Source: JABMRW01 sp964396965 (GTDB taxonomy: Bacteria; Chloroflexota; Dehalococcoidia; Dehalococcoidales; BS750m-G39). Taken from it: a stretch of 64,000 bases of DNA. Position numbers and translations under genes: made by a program. The DNA lies in assembly GCA_964396965.1 (NCBI GenBank), contig CAYNGD010000001.1, positions 73,832 through 137,831 on the forward strand. The letters run 5' to 3'. Below are positions 20,410 through 30,200 of the stretch, one piece after another. The notes beneath the pieces were generated by a model that saw nothing but the letters and a program-made list of their open reading frames with translations, had not been told where the DNA came from and did no database searches. The first letter of the stretch is position 1, and each line of letters starts with the position of its first letter.

Positions 20410-23400
20410 CTACCCCAGCCCGGCGATTATCAGCTCTATCTTGGTGATGTCAAGAGCGTTGACCACGCCATCACCGTTGGCGTCGGCGCCGGAGGTCTCG
20501 ACGTCCATACCGCCGATAATCCGCTCCAACTTGGTTATATCCAGGGCATTGACCACACCATCACCGTTGGCGTCGCCCGGTGTCGCCGAGCTAATTTCCA
20601 CCGAATCGCCCGCCCAGCTCGCCTCTATCTCCCCGGCCTGATTGTCGGAGAGAACGCCGTTGGACAGGGTTATGGCGCTGCTGTCACCCTCGGAACCGAC
20701 GACATGAAAGTGCAGTACTGATAGATAGCCGGAGCCGCTTACCCCGGCCACCCCGGGGACGTTCTGGATTACCCGGTACGTCCCCGAGCTTATCTCGTTG
20801 TACATGTCAACCGGCACTGTGGTCGAGCCTATCAGCCCCGGAGTTACCTCGTCCAGGCGCAGCACCGTCGGGTCGAAGGTAACGTCGTAGTTGCCGGAGT
20901 CAAAGTCAGTTACCTCGGTGATATCGACGGCGGCAGTGAAGTCGCTGTCGTGAGCAGCGGTAGCCGGTGCGTCGATGCTGACGCTGACTCCGGGCTGGGC
21001 GCCGCTGACCTCCAGCGTCACCGGCACGGTGACCGAAGCCTCGTCGGGATCGTTGCTGGCGACGATTATCTCGGCGTTATAGGTGCCGGCGCTGAGGCCG
21101 GTGGTATCTACGGTAACTGTTATCGGCTCGGAACCACCCGCCGCCACCGTGCCCGAAGTGGGGCTCTCGCTCAGCCAGGAGCAGTCCGGGTTAGTCACGC
21201 TGAAGCTGGCACTTGCCTCATCAAGCAGGGTCTGTCCCGAGACATAGACATCGGCAGTGATGGTATAATCACCCAGCACCGCCTCCGCCGGCAGGCTGTA
21301 GGTGAAATTACAGCTGCTCACCTCGCCCGCCGCCACGGTTATCGCTGAGCTGTCCTCAAACACCGCTGCCCCCTCCGGGTCCGCCACATTAACGGTAACG
21401 GTGCCGTCGGTCAGGTCGGCATCACCGCCGTTGCCCACGTCAACATAGATGGTCACGTCTTGCTCGGCCAGGTAGCTGTCGCTGTCGGTAAAGAGGGTCA
21501 CAATGCTCACCTCGGGAGAGCCGATTATGGCGCCGGTAGTCCCGTAATAGAAGATTACGTTCTGGGACTGGCCGGCGGAGAGAGTACCCAGCTCCCAGTA
21601 CATGCCCACCGCGGTATCCGAGGTTATTGACTGGCCTGAGGTTATGGAATAGGCGAAGGGAGTATAATAGATATCCGGCCAGTAGGCGAACTGCACCTTA
21701 TAAGGCTTGTTGTTGGCGTCAAAGGTACAGTTGGAGGTCAGCGTTGGAGCGGACAGGCTGTCGGTGGCCTGCCAGTAGTTAAATACCGGATTATTGTACT
21801 CCTGCTCGGTGGTGACATCGCCCACCCCCGGCACGATAAAGGGAGCACCGTCGTTGTAGGCCAGCATGGTGTCGAGGAGAAAGCGTAGCTCTACATCGTG
21901 GCCGGCGCTGTCGTTATTGGTAATAGTAGCCTGGTATTTGGTGGTATTCGGCTGCAGGGTCAGCCTCAGTGAGACGCCGACATCAGTCGGCAGCGACCAC
22001 TGCGTTATGATGCTGTCGCCGTCTATAGTGGGAGACTGGGTCACGTAGCTGTCCATCACCGAGAAATCCTGGTAGTAATCGCTGCCGTCCAGCCGCACCG
22101 TCATGTAGGAGCTCCAGGGATAGGGATAGCCGTAGAGCAGCAGCATCTCATCGGCGGTGGCCTCGGTATAGCGGCCAATGCCGTTGTAGTCGGGGAGGTC
22201 CTCAACCGAAATGCCCATGTCATAGTCAGTGTTGACCAGGTTCAGGGTACGGCTCTTCTCAGAGCTCTTCTCTTTTTTAAGCGCCGACGGGTTGCCCTCG
22301 GTGCCGTTCGGCCCTGAATCGCCGCCTGCCTCCTGGTCGCTGATGTCATAGCTGAGCTCGCCGCTGCCGTCGTTGCCGATGGTCAGGGTGTAGTCTTCGA
22401 TAGTATCGGAGGGCAGGGTCATCTCAAAGCTGGCCGGAGAGACGGTGATATCGGCCACACCGGGGGTGGTGAAGAGGATGTCATAGAGGAAGGCGCCCCA
22501 GTGGGTATCGGTGCTGAAGAGGACGTCAGTCTCGTAGTCGGAGTAGTAGTTGTCCGAAGTCTCCGGGTAGTAGATGGATATGCCGTGAGAGCCAGCCATC
22601 GAGGCGGTGTGGCCCTCGGCGATAACGGCGTTGGTTACCGCCGTCATCACGTCAGCGGCAGCGTCCCTCACCGCCTGGCTGATGGTGGCATCCTGGTTTA
22701 CCAGCTGGGCGAAGTGGTAGAGGTCAATGTAGTAGTAATAGTAGTACTCCTGCGCTGAACTCCTGGCCGTTTCAATGGCGTCCCAGTCGCCGGGGGCGTT
22801 GATCATGGCCTGGGCAAAGCTGTCAACCGCCGTCGACAACGCCTCCATATAGTCCAGGTTCACCGCCGACTGGGTTATGTCCCAGGAAGAGCTGTAGGAG
22901 TCCATGTAGTCATTGACTATCTGAGTGCCCAGCTCGGCGGGTGTCATCGCCGGGTCGGCGGCCAGAGCACCGAGGGTGGCGGCGTAGTCCCAGCCGTCGC
23001 CGGGCTCGGTCTCCTCCGAACCTATAGTTATGTCAACCATGGGAGAGTCAGCGCTGCCCATCACCTGATAGGCCACCTCGGCCATCTGCATCAGGCAGGC
23101 GTCAAAGCCGAGGATATCCAGCGTCTGGCCGGTGCTGGCGTTGGCCTCGTCCAGGGCGCTGCGCAGTTCAGTCATGGTCAGCTCGTCGCCGGACTGGTCA
23201 TCAATGCAGACGGACTTCACTGAATTGCCGCTCTCCTCCCTCTCCCGCCAGCCGCTGCCGTGGTTCCAGAGCACCAGGGCGTAGTGCCGGGCGGGGTAGC
23301 TGGTCACCGCCCACTCGATAAAGCTGGTAAGCACCGCCGGGTCGCCCATATTGACCTCGCCCAGGTCTGCCACCACCGGGGAGTTGATGATCGAAGTGTC

Positions 23401-25539
23401 AGCGTCCTGGGTGACGTAGAAGCGCTTGGCCCCGGTCCAGTTGCCGTTGCTGGTGTCATCGGAAGAGGCCTGTTCGGCGCGGTCCATCTGGACCACAATC
23501 TTGACGTTATCGGTAGAGCCGACGGTCTCCATCTCATTGAAATCGTCAATACCAGCGCTCTCCAGGTTGTTATCGGCGTCAAGATAGACCATAAACAGCC
23601 AGTCCGCCTCATAGTCGGCGGCGGTGGCAGCTATCGCCGCCTGTACATCAATCAGGCCGTAGCCGTCAATATCATCGTTGCTATCCGCCGAGCTGGCCGT
23701 TGACTGGAGCAGGCTTCTAACATCGGCGGGGTGTCCCTTCAGTTCCGGGTCGGCCTCGAGTAACAGCGCCGCCGCCCCGGCGGCAATGGGAGAGGCCATA
23801 CTGGTACCCTGCATCACGTAGTAGTCCGCCGGGCCGGAGCCGTTCAGGTCCAGGCCGTCGTTGTCAATAAAATAGGCGCTGGCACCGCCAGGCCAGGGAT
23901 AGACATCCTGGTCGCGCGCCGAGATTATGGCGCTGCCCGGCGCCACAATATTCGGCTTCTGGGGTGCGCCGTCATCCACCCTCGGCCCGCGGCTGCTGAA
24001 ATAGGCCATGGTGCCCACCGTCAGCTCGGGGTTGACAAAGTGATAGCTGGTCCCGTCATAGGCCGTCCAGTTCTTGCGGCTGGTGTAGGCGCCGACGGCG
24101 ATGGCATCCTCGGCATCAGCCGGTGAACTAAGGGTGTAGAAGGGGTCGGGGCTGTGAAACTCCACCGAAGCCCCGCCGCTGGCAATGCCATCAAAGTAGA
24201 TGTGGAAGAACTGCTGATTATCCGAGTTGTTGGTCACCTTAAGGTAGTAGGTCGAGCTTCCCGAAGGCAGGTAGTAGTACCAGCCGGCTTCCGGGCCGTA
24301 GCCGGAAAGCTCATGCTCGGTGCCCTTCCAGCTCTCCTCCTGGTCACCCGCCCAGCTATTACCCAGAGCCGTCTGGGCGGAATCATAATAGGTCAGGGTC
24401 AGGTCGTTGCTCTCGGCCAGGCCGTCGAACCAGACCAGGTTGAAGCCCAGACCGGCATTACCGCCGGTGGAGCCAGTAACATCGACCTGGATAAAGCCGG
24501 TGGTGCTGTGAGCGCTGGCCGTGCCCGAGTAGTGCTCGCCAGCATCGGCATCATTACCCGCCGAGATAAAGACCACCGCCCCCTGGCTGAAGGCGTAGTC
24601 CACCGCCTGGGCGGTCTGTCTGGTGCCGTCATGGTAGTCCCCCCAGCCGCCGTAGCTCATGGTGATGATATCGGCATCATAGGTATCCACCGCCGCCTTG
24701 ATGGCGTTGGTCATGGCATCAAGCGAGGCGCTGCCGGTGGTATCGTTGCCAATCTTGAGAAAGACAAGGTCGGCACCCGGGGCCATACCTTTATACTCAC
24801 TGGCGGCCCCGGCGGACTGTGTTCCCCGCCCCAGCGCCGAGCCGGTGACATGGGTGCCGTGGCCGGTGACGCTGTTGGCGATGGTGTCGTCCAGCACCGG
24901 CCAGTTTGAGTAGTCCTTGCTGGCTACCGGCGCCGGGATATCGGGGTGGGAGGTGTCCAGGCCGGAATCGAGCACGGCTATCCTGACGCCCTCGCCGGTA
25001 TAGCCCGAGCCCCAGACGTCGTCGGCGTTGATGGCGGCGGCGGCCAGGTCATTCTGGGGCTCCAGCATCTGCTCGGCGGTATCCAGCCGGGCGATATAGT
25101 CTTTAGTCGCTAATTCGCCGAGCCTATCTACCGGCATCTCGGCCACGATAAAGCCGGTGGGGAACTCCCCTACCGGCGGTATCCAGGAGTCGGGGTAAGG
25201 GGTAACGCCGAGCGCCTCAAGCTCATTTAGCTGCTTGGCCGTCGGCTCCTGTGCCATGTGGATAAACACCCGCTGCGTCTCCAAGTCTCTAGTTTTCATA
25301 CCTTTGGCCCGCATCACGCTCATATCAGCGGCAGCCAGCGGAAGCTGCTGGCAGCGCAGCTTGGCCTCCACCTGCAGAGCCAGCAGTGAGCTCACCTTGG
25401 CCTCTGGCTCAGGCTTAGAAAATGAAATCGCCTGAGGTTCATTTGGGGGTGGGGAAAGAGCCTGAACACCGGGCATAGTACCAAGGGTGAGTGCCAATAA
25501 AAGGGAAAAAACACCCAAAATCTTTAAGGGGGTTTTCAT
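20410..25539 (-). CDS. Giant surface protease: subtilisin + clostripain + cohesin + dockerin
   Basis: A 1709-residue exported protein with a signal peptide (1-28). A propeptide-like region spans about 80-160. The S8 subtilisin domain (about 170-640) has Asp191 (VLDSGLD), His227 (GHGTH), Asn329 (SAGND) and Ser580 (GTSMASP), with an inserted beta domain at about 335-475. A C11 clostripain domain (about 645-1030) has His760 (LWNHGSGW) and Cys815 (GFDACLMQMAEV). Then come beta-sandwich, CARDB-like and BACON-like domains, a cohesin (about 1500-1645), and a C-terminal type-I-like dockerin with two DxNxDG-x2-NxxD loops (about 1652-1709). All catalytic residues are present in both protease units. The SD AAGGAGGCAGCT and an own promoter precede it. 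A cohesin and a dockerin on one chain is unusual. Confidence 0.9.
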   Translation of the reverse strand: MKTPLKILGVFSLLLALTLGTMPGVQALSPPPNEPQAISFSKPEPEAKVSSLLALQVEAKLRCQQLPLAAADMSVMRAKGMKTRDLETQRVFIHMAQEPTAKQLNELEALGVTPYPDSWIPPVGEFPTGFIVAEMPVDRLGELATKDYIARLDTAEQMLEPQNDLAAAAINADDVWGSGYTGEGVRIAVLDSGLDTSHPDIPAPVASKDYSNWPVLDDTIANSVTGHGTHVTGSALGRGTQSAGAASEYKGMAPGADLVFLKIGNDTTGSASLDAMTNAIKAAVDTYDADIITMSYGGWGDYHDGTRQTAQAVDYAFSQGAVVFISAGNDADAGEHYSGTASAHSTTGFIQVDVTGSTGGNAGLGFNLVWFDGLAESNDLTLTYYDSAQTALGNSWAGDQEESWKGTEHELSGYGPEAGWYYYLPSGSSTYYLKVTNNSDNQQFFHIYFDGIASGGASVEFHSPDPFYTLSSPADAEDAIAVGAYTSRKNWTAYDGTSYHFVNPELTVGTMAYFSSRGPRVDDGAPQKPNIVAPGSAIISARDQDVYPWPGGASAYFIDNDGLDLNGSGPADYYVMQGTSMASPIAAGAAALLLEADPELKGHPADVRSLLQSTASSADSNDDIDGYGLIDVQAAIAATAADYEADWLFMVYLDADNNLESAGIDDFNEMETVGSTDNVKIVVQMDRAEQASSDDTSNGNWTGAKRFYVTQDADTSIINSPVVADLGEVNMGDPAVLTSFIEWAVTSYPARHYALVLWNHGSGWREREESGNSVKSVCIDDQSGDELTMTELRSALDEANASTGQTLDILGFDACLMQMAEVAYQVMGSADSPMVDITIGSEETEPGDGWDYAATLGALAADPAMTPAELGTQIVNDYMDSYSSSWDITQSAVNLDYMEALSTAVDSFAQAMINAPGDWDAIETARSSAQEYYYYYYIDLYHFAQLVNQDATISQAVRDAAADVMTAVTNAVIAEGHTASMAGSHGISIYYPETSDNYYSDYETDVLFSTDTHWGAFLYDILFTTPGVADITVSPASFEMTLPSDTIEDYTLTIGNDGSGELSYDISDQEAGGDSGPNGTEGNPSALKKEKSSEKSRTLNLVNTDYDMGISVEDLPDYNGIGRYTEATADEMLLLYGYPYPWSSYMTVRLDGSDYYQDFSVMDSYVTQSPTIDGDSIITQWSLPTDVGVSLRLTLQPNTTKYQATITNNDSAGHDVELRFLLDTMLAYNDGAPFIVPGVGDVTTEQEYNNPVFNYWQATDSLSAPTLTSNCTFDANNKPYKVQFAYWPDIYYTPFAYSITSGQSITSDTAVGMYWELGTLSAGQSQNVIFYYGTTGAIIGSPEVSIVTLFTDSDSYLAEQDVTIYVDVGNGGDADLTDGTVTVNVADPEGAAVFEDSSAITVAAGEVSSCNFTYSLPAEAVLGDYTITADVYVSGQTLLDEASASFSVTNPDCSWLSESPTSGTVAAGGSEPITVTVDTTGLSAGTYNAEIIVASNDPDEASVTVPVTLEVSGAQPGVSVSIDAPATAAHDSDFTAAVDITEVTDFDSGNYDVTFDPTVLRLDEVTPGLIGSTTVPVDMYNEISSGTYRVIQNVPGVAGVSGSGYLSVLHFHVVGSEGDSSAITLSNGVLSDNQAGEIEASWAGDSVEISSATPGDANGDGVVNALDITKLERIIGGMDVETSGADANGDGVVNALDITKIELIIAGLG

Positions 25540-25567
25540 AGCTGCCTCCTTTTAATTTGTGGACAGT

Positions 25568-25604
25568 TGTGCACCAGTATAGCACATTTTTTGCCCACTG
25601 TCAA
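25568..25604 (-). promoter_or_regulatory. Strong promoter of the giant protease with palindrome around the -10
   Basis: On the minus strand TTGACA (25604-25599) and TATACT (25581-25576) are 17 bases apart. TGTGC and GCACA arms (25586-25582 and 25572-25568) flank the -10 box, a possible operator. The protease can therefore be expressed apart from the rest of the cluster. Confidence 0.65.
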
Positions 25605-25673
25605 CGAAAAGAGGCGCTAATTTATAGTACTTTTGGGTGACTGTTGGGCAACTTAAGGCAACTTTGGCGCCTT

Positions 25674-26399
25674 TTAGGCCAGCGGCTCTGAAGCTTGCTC
25701 GGCAGAGTCCAGCCGGACTATGTAGGCCTTACCCATCAGCTCGTCGAGCTTATCTATGGGCATATCAGCCACCAGAAAGCCGGCAGCAGGCCCTCCTGCG
25801 GTGGCTATCCAGGAATCGAGGTAAGGGGTAACGCCGAGCGCCTCAAGCTCTTTTAGCTGCCCCGCCGTAGGCTCCTGGGCCAGGTGGATAAACACCCGCT
25901 GCATTGTCAGGTCGGCTGTGTTCATACCCATCGTCTGCATCTGCTCCAGCCTCTCCGGGGTGGGATCAGCCAGCTGCTGCCGCCTTAAGTCTATCTGGAG
26001 CAGGAGCCGGCTGGTGGCCTTGGTCGCCTCTACCTCTACTTCTTCAGCCACCAGATAGGGCTCACCCTCATCAGTCAGCTCAATGCGTCCGGTAACCTTT
26101 ATCGGACGGCCGATATCATCCATGGGGTTAAGGTCGCCAGCCGCTTTCCCGCTAACGTAGAGCCAGCCGGTGTCGTCTTCAACCAGCCAGTCGCTGCGCG
26201 TTAGCGGCGGACTGCCGTGACCCTCCTTCCAGCCCTGATACACCCCCTCAACGGCGACCGTCTGCCCCCGGTAATGGCTGGGGTCGGCCCTTATCTCCCC
26301 GATGGTGGCCCCGGCGGGAGGGGTTGGCGGGCAGGCGGTCACCAGCAGGACAGCCAGCAGCGCCAGTATAACCAGTTTGCCATTCAATAATCTGCGCAT
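25674..26399 (-). CDS. Lipoprotein with OB-like domain and a free subtilisin-propeptide-like domain
   Basis: A 241-residue protein. Residues 1-23 are a lipoprotein signal with lipobox LLVTAC (Cys23). Residues about 30-125 resemble an OB-fold/DUF-type domain (IGEIRADPSHYRGQTVAVEG, RPIKVTGRIELTDEGEPYLV). Residues about 150-241 match the propeptide region of the neighbouring giant protease nearly residue for residue: both read QRVFIH-AQEPTA-QL-ELEALGVTPY-DSWI and end with an IVRLDSAEQ/IARLDTAEQ motif. Subtilisin propeptides are intramolecular chaperones and tight inhibitors, so this may be a membrane-tethered inhibitor or foldase for the protease (inference). No catalytic domain is attached. Confidence 0.8.
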   Translation of the reverse strand: MRRLLNGKLVILALLAVLLVTACPPTPPAGATIGEIRADPSHYRGQTVAVEGVYQGWKEGHGSPPLTRSDWLVEDDTGWLYVSGKAAGDLNPMDDIGRPIKVTGRIELTDEGEPYLVAEEVEVEATKATSRLLLQIDLRRQQLADPTPERLEQMQTMGMNTADLTMQRVFIHLAQEPTAGQLKELEALGVTPYLDSWIATAGGPAAGFLVADMPIDKLDELMGKAYIVRLDSAEQASEPLA

Positions 26400-26408
26400 C
26401 GTTCTCTA

Positions 26409-26417
26409 ATTATAGCA
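26409..26417 (-). promoter_or_regulatory. Extended -10 promoter, near-leaderless
   Basis: TGC-TATAAT on the minus strand, with TATAAT at 26414-26409, ends 9 bases before the ATG of the propeptide-like lipoprotein. There is no recognisable -35 box; the mRNA would have almost no leader. Confidence 0.4.
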
Positions 26418-26427
26418 AAACGGGGCC

Positions 26428-26455
26428 AGCCCTCGGCTGCTTTCAGCCGAGGGCT
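26428..26455. terminator. Perfect 11-bp hairpin between two surface genes
   Basis: Stem 26428-26438 with 26445-26455, 6-base loop. For leftward transcripts it follows the 26476 stop and is trailed by a short T-run (CGTTTTG), so it could be a weak terminator or an mRNA processing site. Confidence 0.5.
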
Positions 26456-26475
26456 TAAACCTGCTATCTACCTAA

Positions 26476-27174
26476 TTAGTATGCCCGGCTTCTGGCCACT
26501 ATGAAGGCGATAATCAGCCCCAACAGAACCACGCCGCCGATTACCAGCCAGAGGACCGGCACACCGCCGACGCCGTTTGAAGGCGCTGGCGGCGGCAGCG
26601 GTGCTGAGGCGCCGGTATCCGGTGGTGTTGAGCCACCAGCGTCAGGGGGCGTCGAGCCGCCGGTATCCGGTGGTACTGAACTGCCGGTATCCGTGGGTGC
26701 CGGGGCAGTTACATCTGGTGGCGTCGAGCCGCCGGTGTCCGGTGGTGTTGTGTTAATTGGTTCCTCGGGCTCTTCGGGGGTAGCGCTTTCCTCTATGGTT
26801 GCCGACAGGTCTAGTTCGGTCACCTCGCCGCTGTGCCACTGGGCGGTCTGCCCGGTAGAGAAACCGTTGACATAGAAGGTCACGGTAGCCCCTTCGGCGA
26901 TGTCCCCCTGGACAATGAGCTTGGGCTCCAGCGGGTCGGCGCCGCCGCCGTACTCACCCTCAACGGTAATCTCTATCGGGTTGTTGCCAACCCCGGTGGT
27001 AACCCCCTCTCCTCTCGCCTCGACCTCGGTCCCCACCGGCGCCGGGCTGCCGTTTATCTCGACGGTACCGTAGAAGGCGTGGGGCAGCGCCGGGGCATTA
27101 TCAGCATAGGCCGGGCTGACCGCCGTCGCCAGCAACACCGCCAGAAGAATAAAGGCAAACATCTTCGTTTTCAT
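26476..27174 (-). CDS. Tail-anchored surface protein with PHAFYG-type domain and Pro/Thr/Gly linker
   Basis: A 232-residue protein with a signal peptide (1-24, ending SPAYA). The globular domain (about 28-125) starts LPHAFYGTVEINGSPAPVG and is homologous to the first domain of the dockerin protein at 33211. A low-complexity linker of repeated TPPDTGGS-type units spans about 140-198, followed by a membrane helix (about 204-226) and a short basic tail (RSRAY). It should display the domain outside the membrane on a flexible stalk. It carries neither cohesin nor dockerin. Its role in the cluster is unknown. Confidence 0.8.
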   Translation of the reverse strand: MKTKMFAFILLAVLLATAVSPAYADNAPALPHAFYGTVEINGSPAPVGTEVEARGEGVTTGVGNNPIEITVEGEYGGGADPLEPKLIVQGDIAEGATVTFYVNGFSTGQTAQWHSGEVTELDLSATIEESATPEEPEEPINTTPPDTGGSTPPDVTAPAPTDTGSSVPPDTGGSTPPDAGGSTPPDTGASAPLPPPAPSNGVGGVPVLWLVIGGVVLLGLIIAFIVARSRAY

Positions 27175-27236
27175 TGCTTTCCTCCTTTGGTTATTTTTAA
27201 CTCCCTTCTAGCTTTATTTACCTCCCCACCCCTACC

Positions 27237-27266
27237 CACCGCCGGCTCGACCTGCCAGCGGCGGGT
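27237..27266. terminator. GC-rich intercistronic hairpin
   Basis: An imperfect inverted repeat with arms built on CCGCCGGC and GCCAGCGGCGG and a 7-base loop lies between the two surface genes. On the plus strand it is followed by TATTTTTA; on the minus strand there is no T-run, so in the leftward mRNA it is more likely a stability or processing element. Confidence 0.4.
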
Positions 27267-27270
27267 ATTT

Positions 27271-30200
27271 TTAGTCCAGTGACGGCTCTACCGGGGTAAC
27301 GGTAAAACCGACCAGGGTGCAGTCGTTCTGCATATAGATCCAGTAGCCCTCACCCACCAACATGTCCTCATCGGTGTAGCTCTGGCCGTAGGAATAGGTC
27401 CAGTCCTGGCTGTTCATCGAGGGGCTGATAACCTGCGAGTAGCCGGGCAGGTTGGTCGGGGTATTGGCCACCGACTGCACGGCATCATCAACGGGCTTGG
27501 TCTCCAGGCTGGCCAGGCCTATCAGGTTCCAGCCGGCATAAAGCTGCCGGGTCGGCAGGGAAATATCAACGGCGTTATACTTCAGCAGGACGCTGTCGGC
27601 GGCGTTCATCTTGATGTAGATGGCGTCACACGGGGCAAGCTCATAGTCAGCGGTCACCTGCTCCCAGTAGCTGCCGTCGTCATCGGCGTCAGCGGCGTCG
27701 TACCAGTAGGCGATGACTACCTTATCCAAGTCTACCACCTCGCCGACGGTATCGGTTGAGCTGTCGAGGATTATCGGCGCCGAAAGGGTATTCCAGCCCA
27801 CGTTTAGACTTACCGCCCGGCAGTAGTAGGCGGCGTTATCGGCGATAACGTCGGCGATGGGCTTATAGAGCCACTCGTAATAGGTGACGCGGTCGGTGAT
27901 ATTCTCGCCGGTGCCCTCGGGGTTGGACACGGTAACACTGGCGCCGGTGGCCGCGGTATAGCTCGGCCCGCTGGCATCTCCCCACCAGTTATACCTACCG
28001 TCAACCGTTGACACCGAGGAGGGCACATAAACACCGTAGCCGGTGTTATCATAGATATCGTTGTAGTTGATAAGATGGCTTGACGAAGTTAGCTCCACAT
28101 CAACGCCGTCACCGAGGTTACCGGTGATTACGTTCTTCTTGATGGTATAGGCGGTGCCGGAGACATAGATGCCATCACTGTAACCGCCGGTTAGGCTATT
28201 GCCGGTTACTGAAACGGTAGCAGTGTAAGTGTCGCCCTGAAGGCCGTAGCTGGTGGCACTGGTGATAGTGTTGCCGGTGATGGTTATCGATGAGACGGTA
28301 TAGGTGCTGCTGTTACCGGCAAGATAGATACCCTTGCCCTTCTGCCCGGTGATGGTGTTACCGCTGATGGTAATACTGCTTACGGCATAGCTGGCGCTGG
28401 CCCGGACATCAACGGCGGCATCGGTGCTGGCCGGGGGGTCACCGCCGCCGTTAGTGAAAGTATTACCGCTTATCGTCCCTTCGGTGAAGGCGGCGCTGGT
28501 CGAAACCAGCCTGATTCCCTGATTATATATGTAGCTGAAGACGCAATTCTGTATGGTAAAATAGTCGGCGGAGCTATTGTAGATGCCGTCGGTAAAGACG
28601 GTGCCGCTCCTGAGCCGTTCAAAGGTTATGCCGTCAATGGTAACGCCGTAGGTGGCACTGCCGGTGGCGGTTATCTCTATCGCCTGGGCCAGGGTGGTGG
28701 TTGGCCTGAGGGTGACGGCAGCGCCGCTGGCCGACTCCAGGGTAATCGCCTTGGCCACGGTAAGGGCGGTATCTAGCTCATATATACCGTCGCCCAGCCT
28801 GACCGTCTCGCCGGGCAGGGCGTCATTAATGGCATTCTGCACATAATCCCCGCTGTTAGCCGATGCCGATTCGACCACCGGGGCGGTGGCGGTGGGAGAA
28901 TAGCTACCCACCAGCTCATCGCTGGTGTCATACAGCGCCACCGCCGGGGCCACCGTTATCGTCCAGCTAGCCTGAGTATAGCCGCCGGCGGTGGCGGTAA
29001 TGGTATGAGTTCCGGCGGTGGTATCCTTGTATAAAAAGGAAAACTGGCCAGCGGTGGTACCGTCAGGGTCGCCGGTGCCGTCATATAGCGTGGCCGAGCT
29101 TATCTGGGAATCGGCGGCGGAGTAAAACCGGCCGGTAGCCGAAGTCGAACTAAGGCTCGCCGTAAGGTCACTACCCGGCGCCTTGATATTCCTGTACTGG
29201 TCCTGAAGCTGTAAGTATATTGTGCTGGAGTACATATTTATCATGGTGGCGTCGTCGGAATAGGTGCCGTTAACATTGGCAAACCCCAGCTTGGTAGCGT
29301 TACCGGAGGTTACGGCGTAGCCGGTAGCGGCGGTGGCGTATTGGGGCTCGGCGCTGGTAAATATCTTAACCTTGGCCGCCGAGGCCGACTCGGTGGGGTT
29401 GACCAGCCCGAAACCGGCGGTGAAATAGACATAGACGTTGGCATCATCAGCCACCGACTGGGGAACGGTCAGGGTCACGGTGCGGCTGGCGGGGTGGCAG
29501 GCAGGGTCAACGGTGCAGGGCGTCAGCGAATAGGTCCCGGCGCTGCCGTCGGCATCCACCTGCACATAGCTCATGCTGGCCGAGGCGGGCACGGTGGTCC
29601 CCGAGGGGAAGATGACGGTTATAGTGCCCGAACCGCCGGTCAGGGCACCACTGGAACCAACGGTAAACTCAAACTTATAGCCGGCGGCGGTGCCAACGGT
29701 GGCCGGATTGGGGTAACCGGTGAGGTGGTCAACACCGCTGACGGCGGTGCTGCCCAGATAGAAGTACTCGGAGTAGACCGGAACGGTATCCTGGCTGGTC
29801 TCCACCTTCACCCGGTAGAAACACAGGTCACCGCTTTCCGTCTTGCTCTGGGCGGCGCTGGTGATATCGGCACCGGTCTCAAACTTGATATAGGGTGAGG
29901 CGCCGGCGGCAATATCCTCGGGGACGGTCAGCCTCACCCGGTAGGTGCCGACATCGGGGTCGGCATAGCAGTCGGTATAGCCAGTGGTGGTGGTCAATGC
30001 CCCATCAGGGTCAACCGCCACGTAGTCCTTGTCTATCGAGGCGGGCAGGTCGAAGGCATATTCCGAGCCCTCCTCCCCAGCCATATCGGTGCTCCCGTTG
30101 GGGAAGGATACGGTTATAGTGTCCCGGCCACCGCTCAGGGCGGTGGTGGTGGTGAAATGGATAACGTACTCAAGGGCGGTGCCGGTCGAATTAAGTGCGG

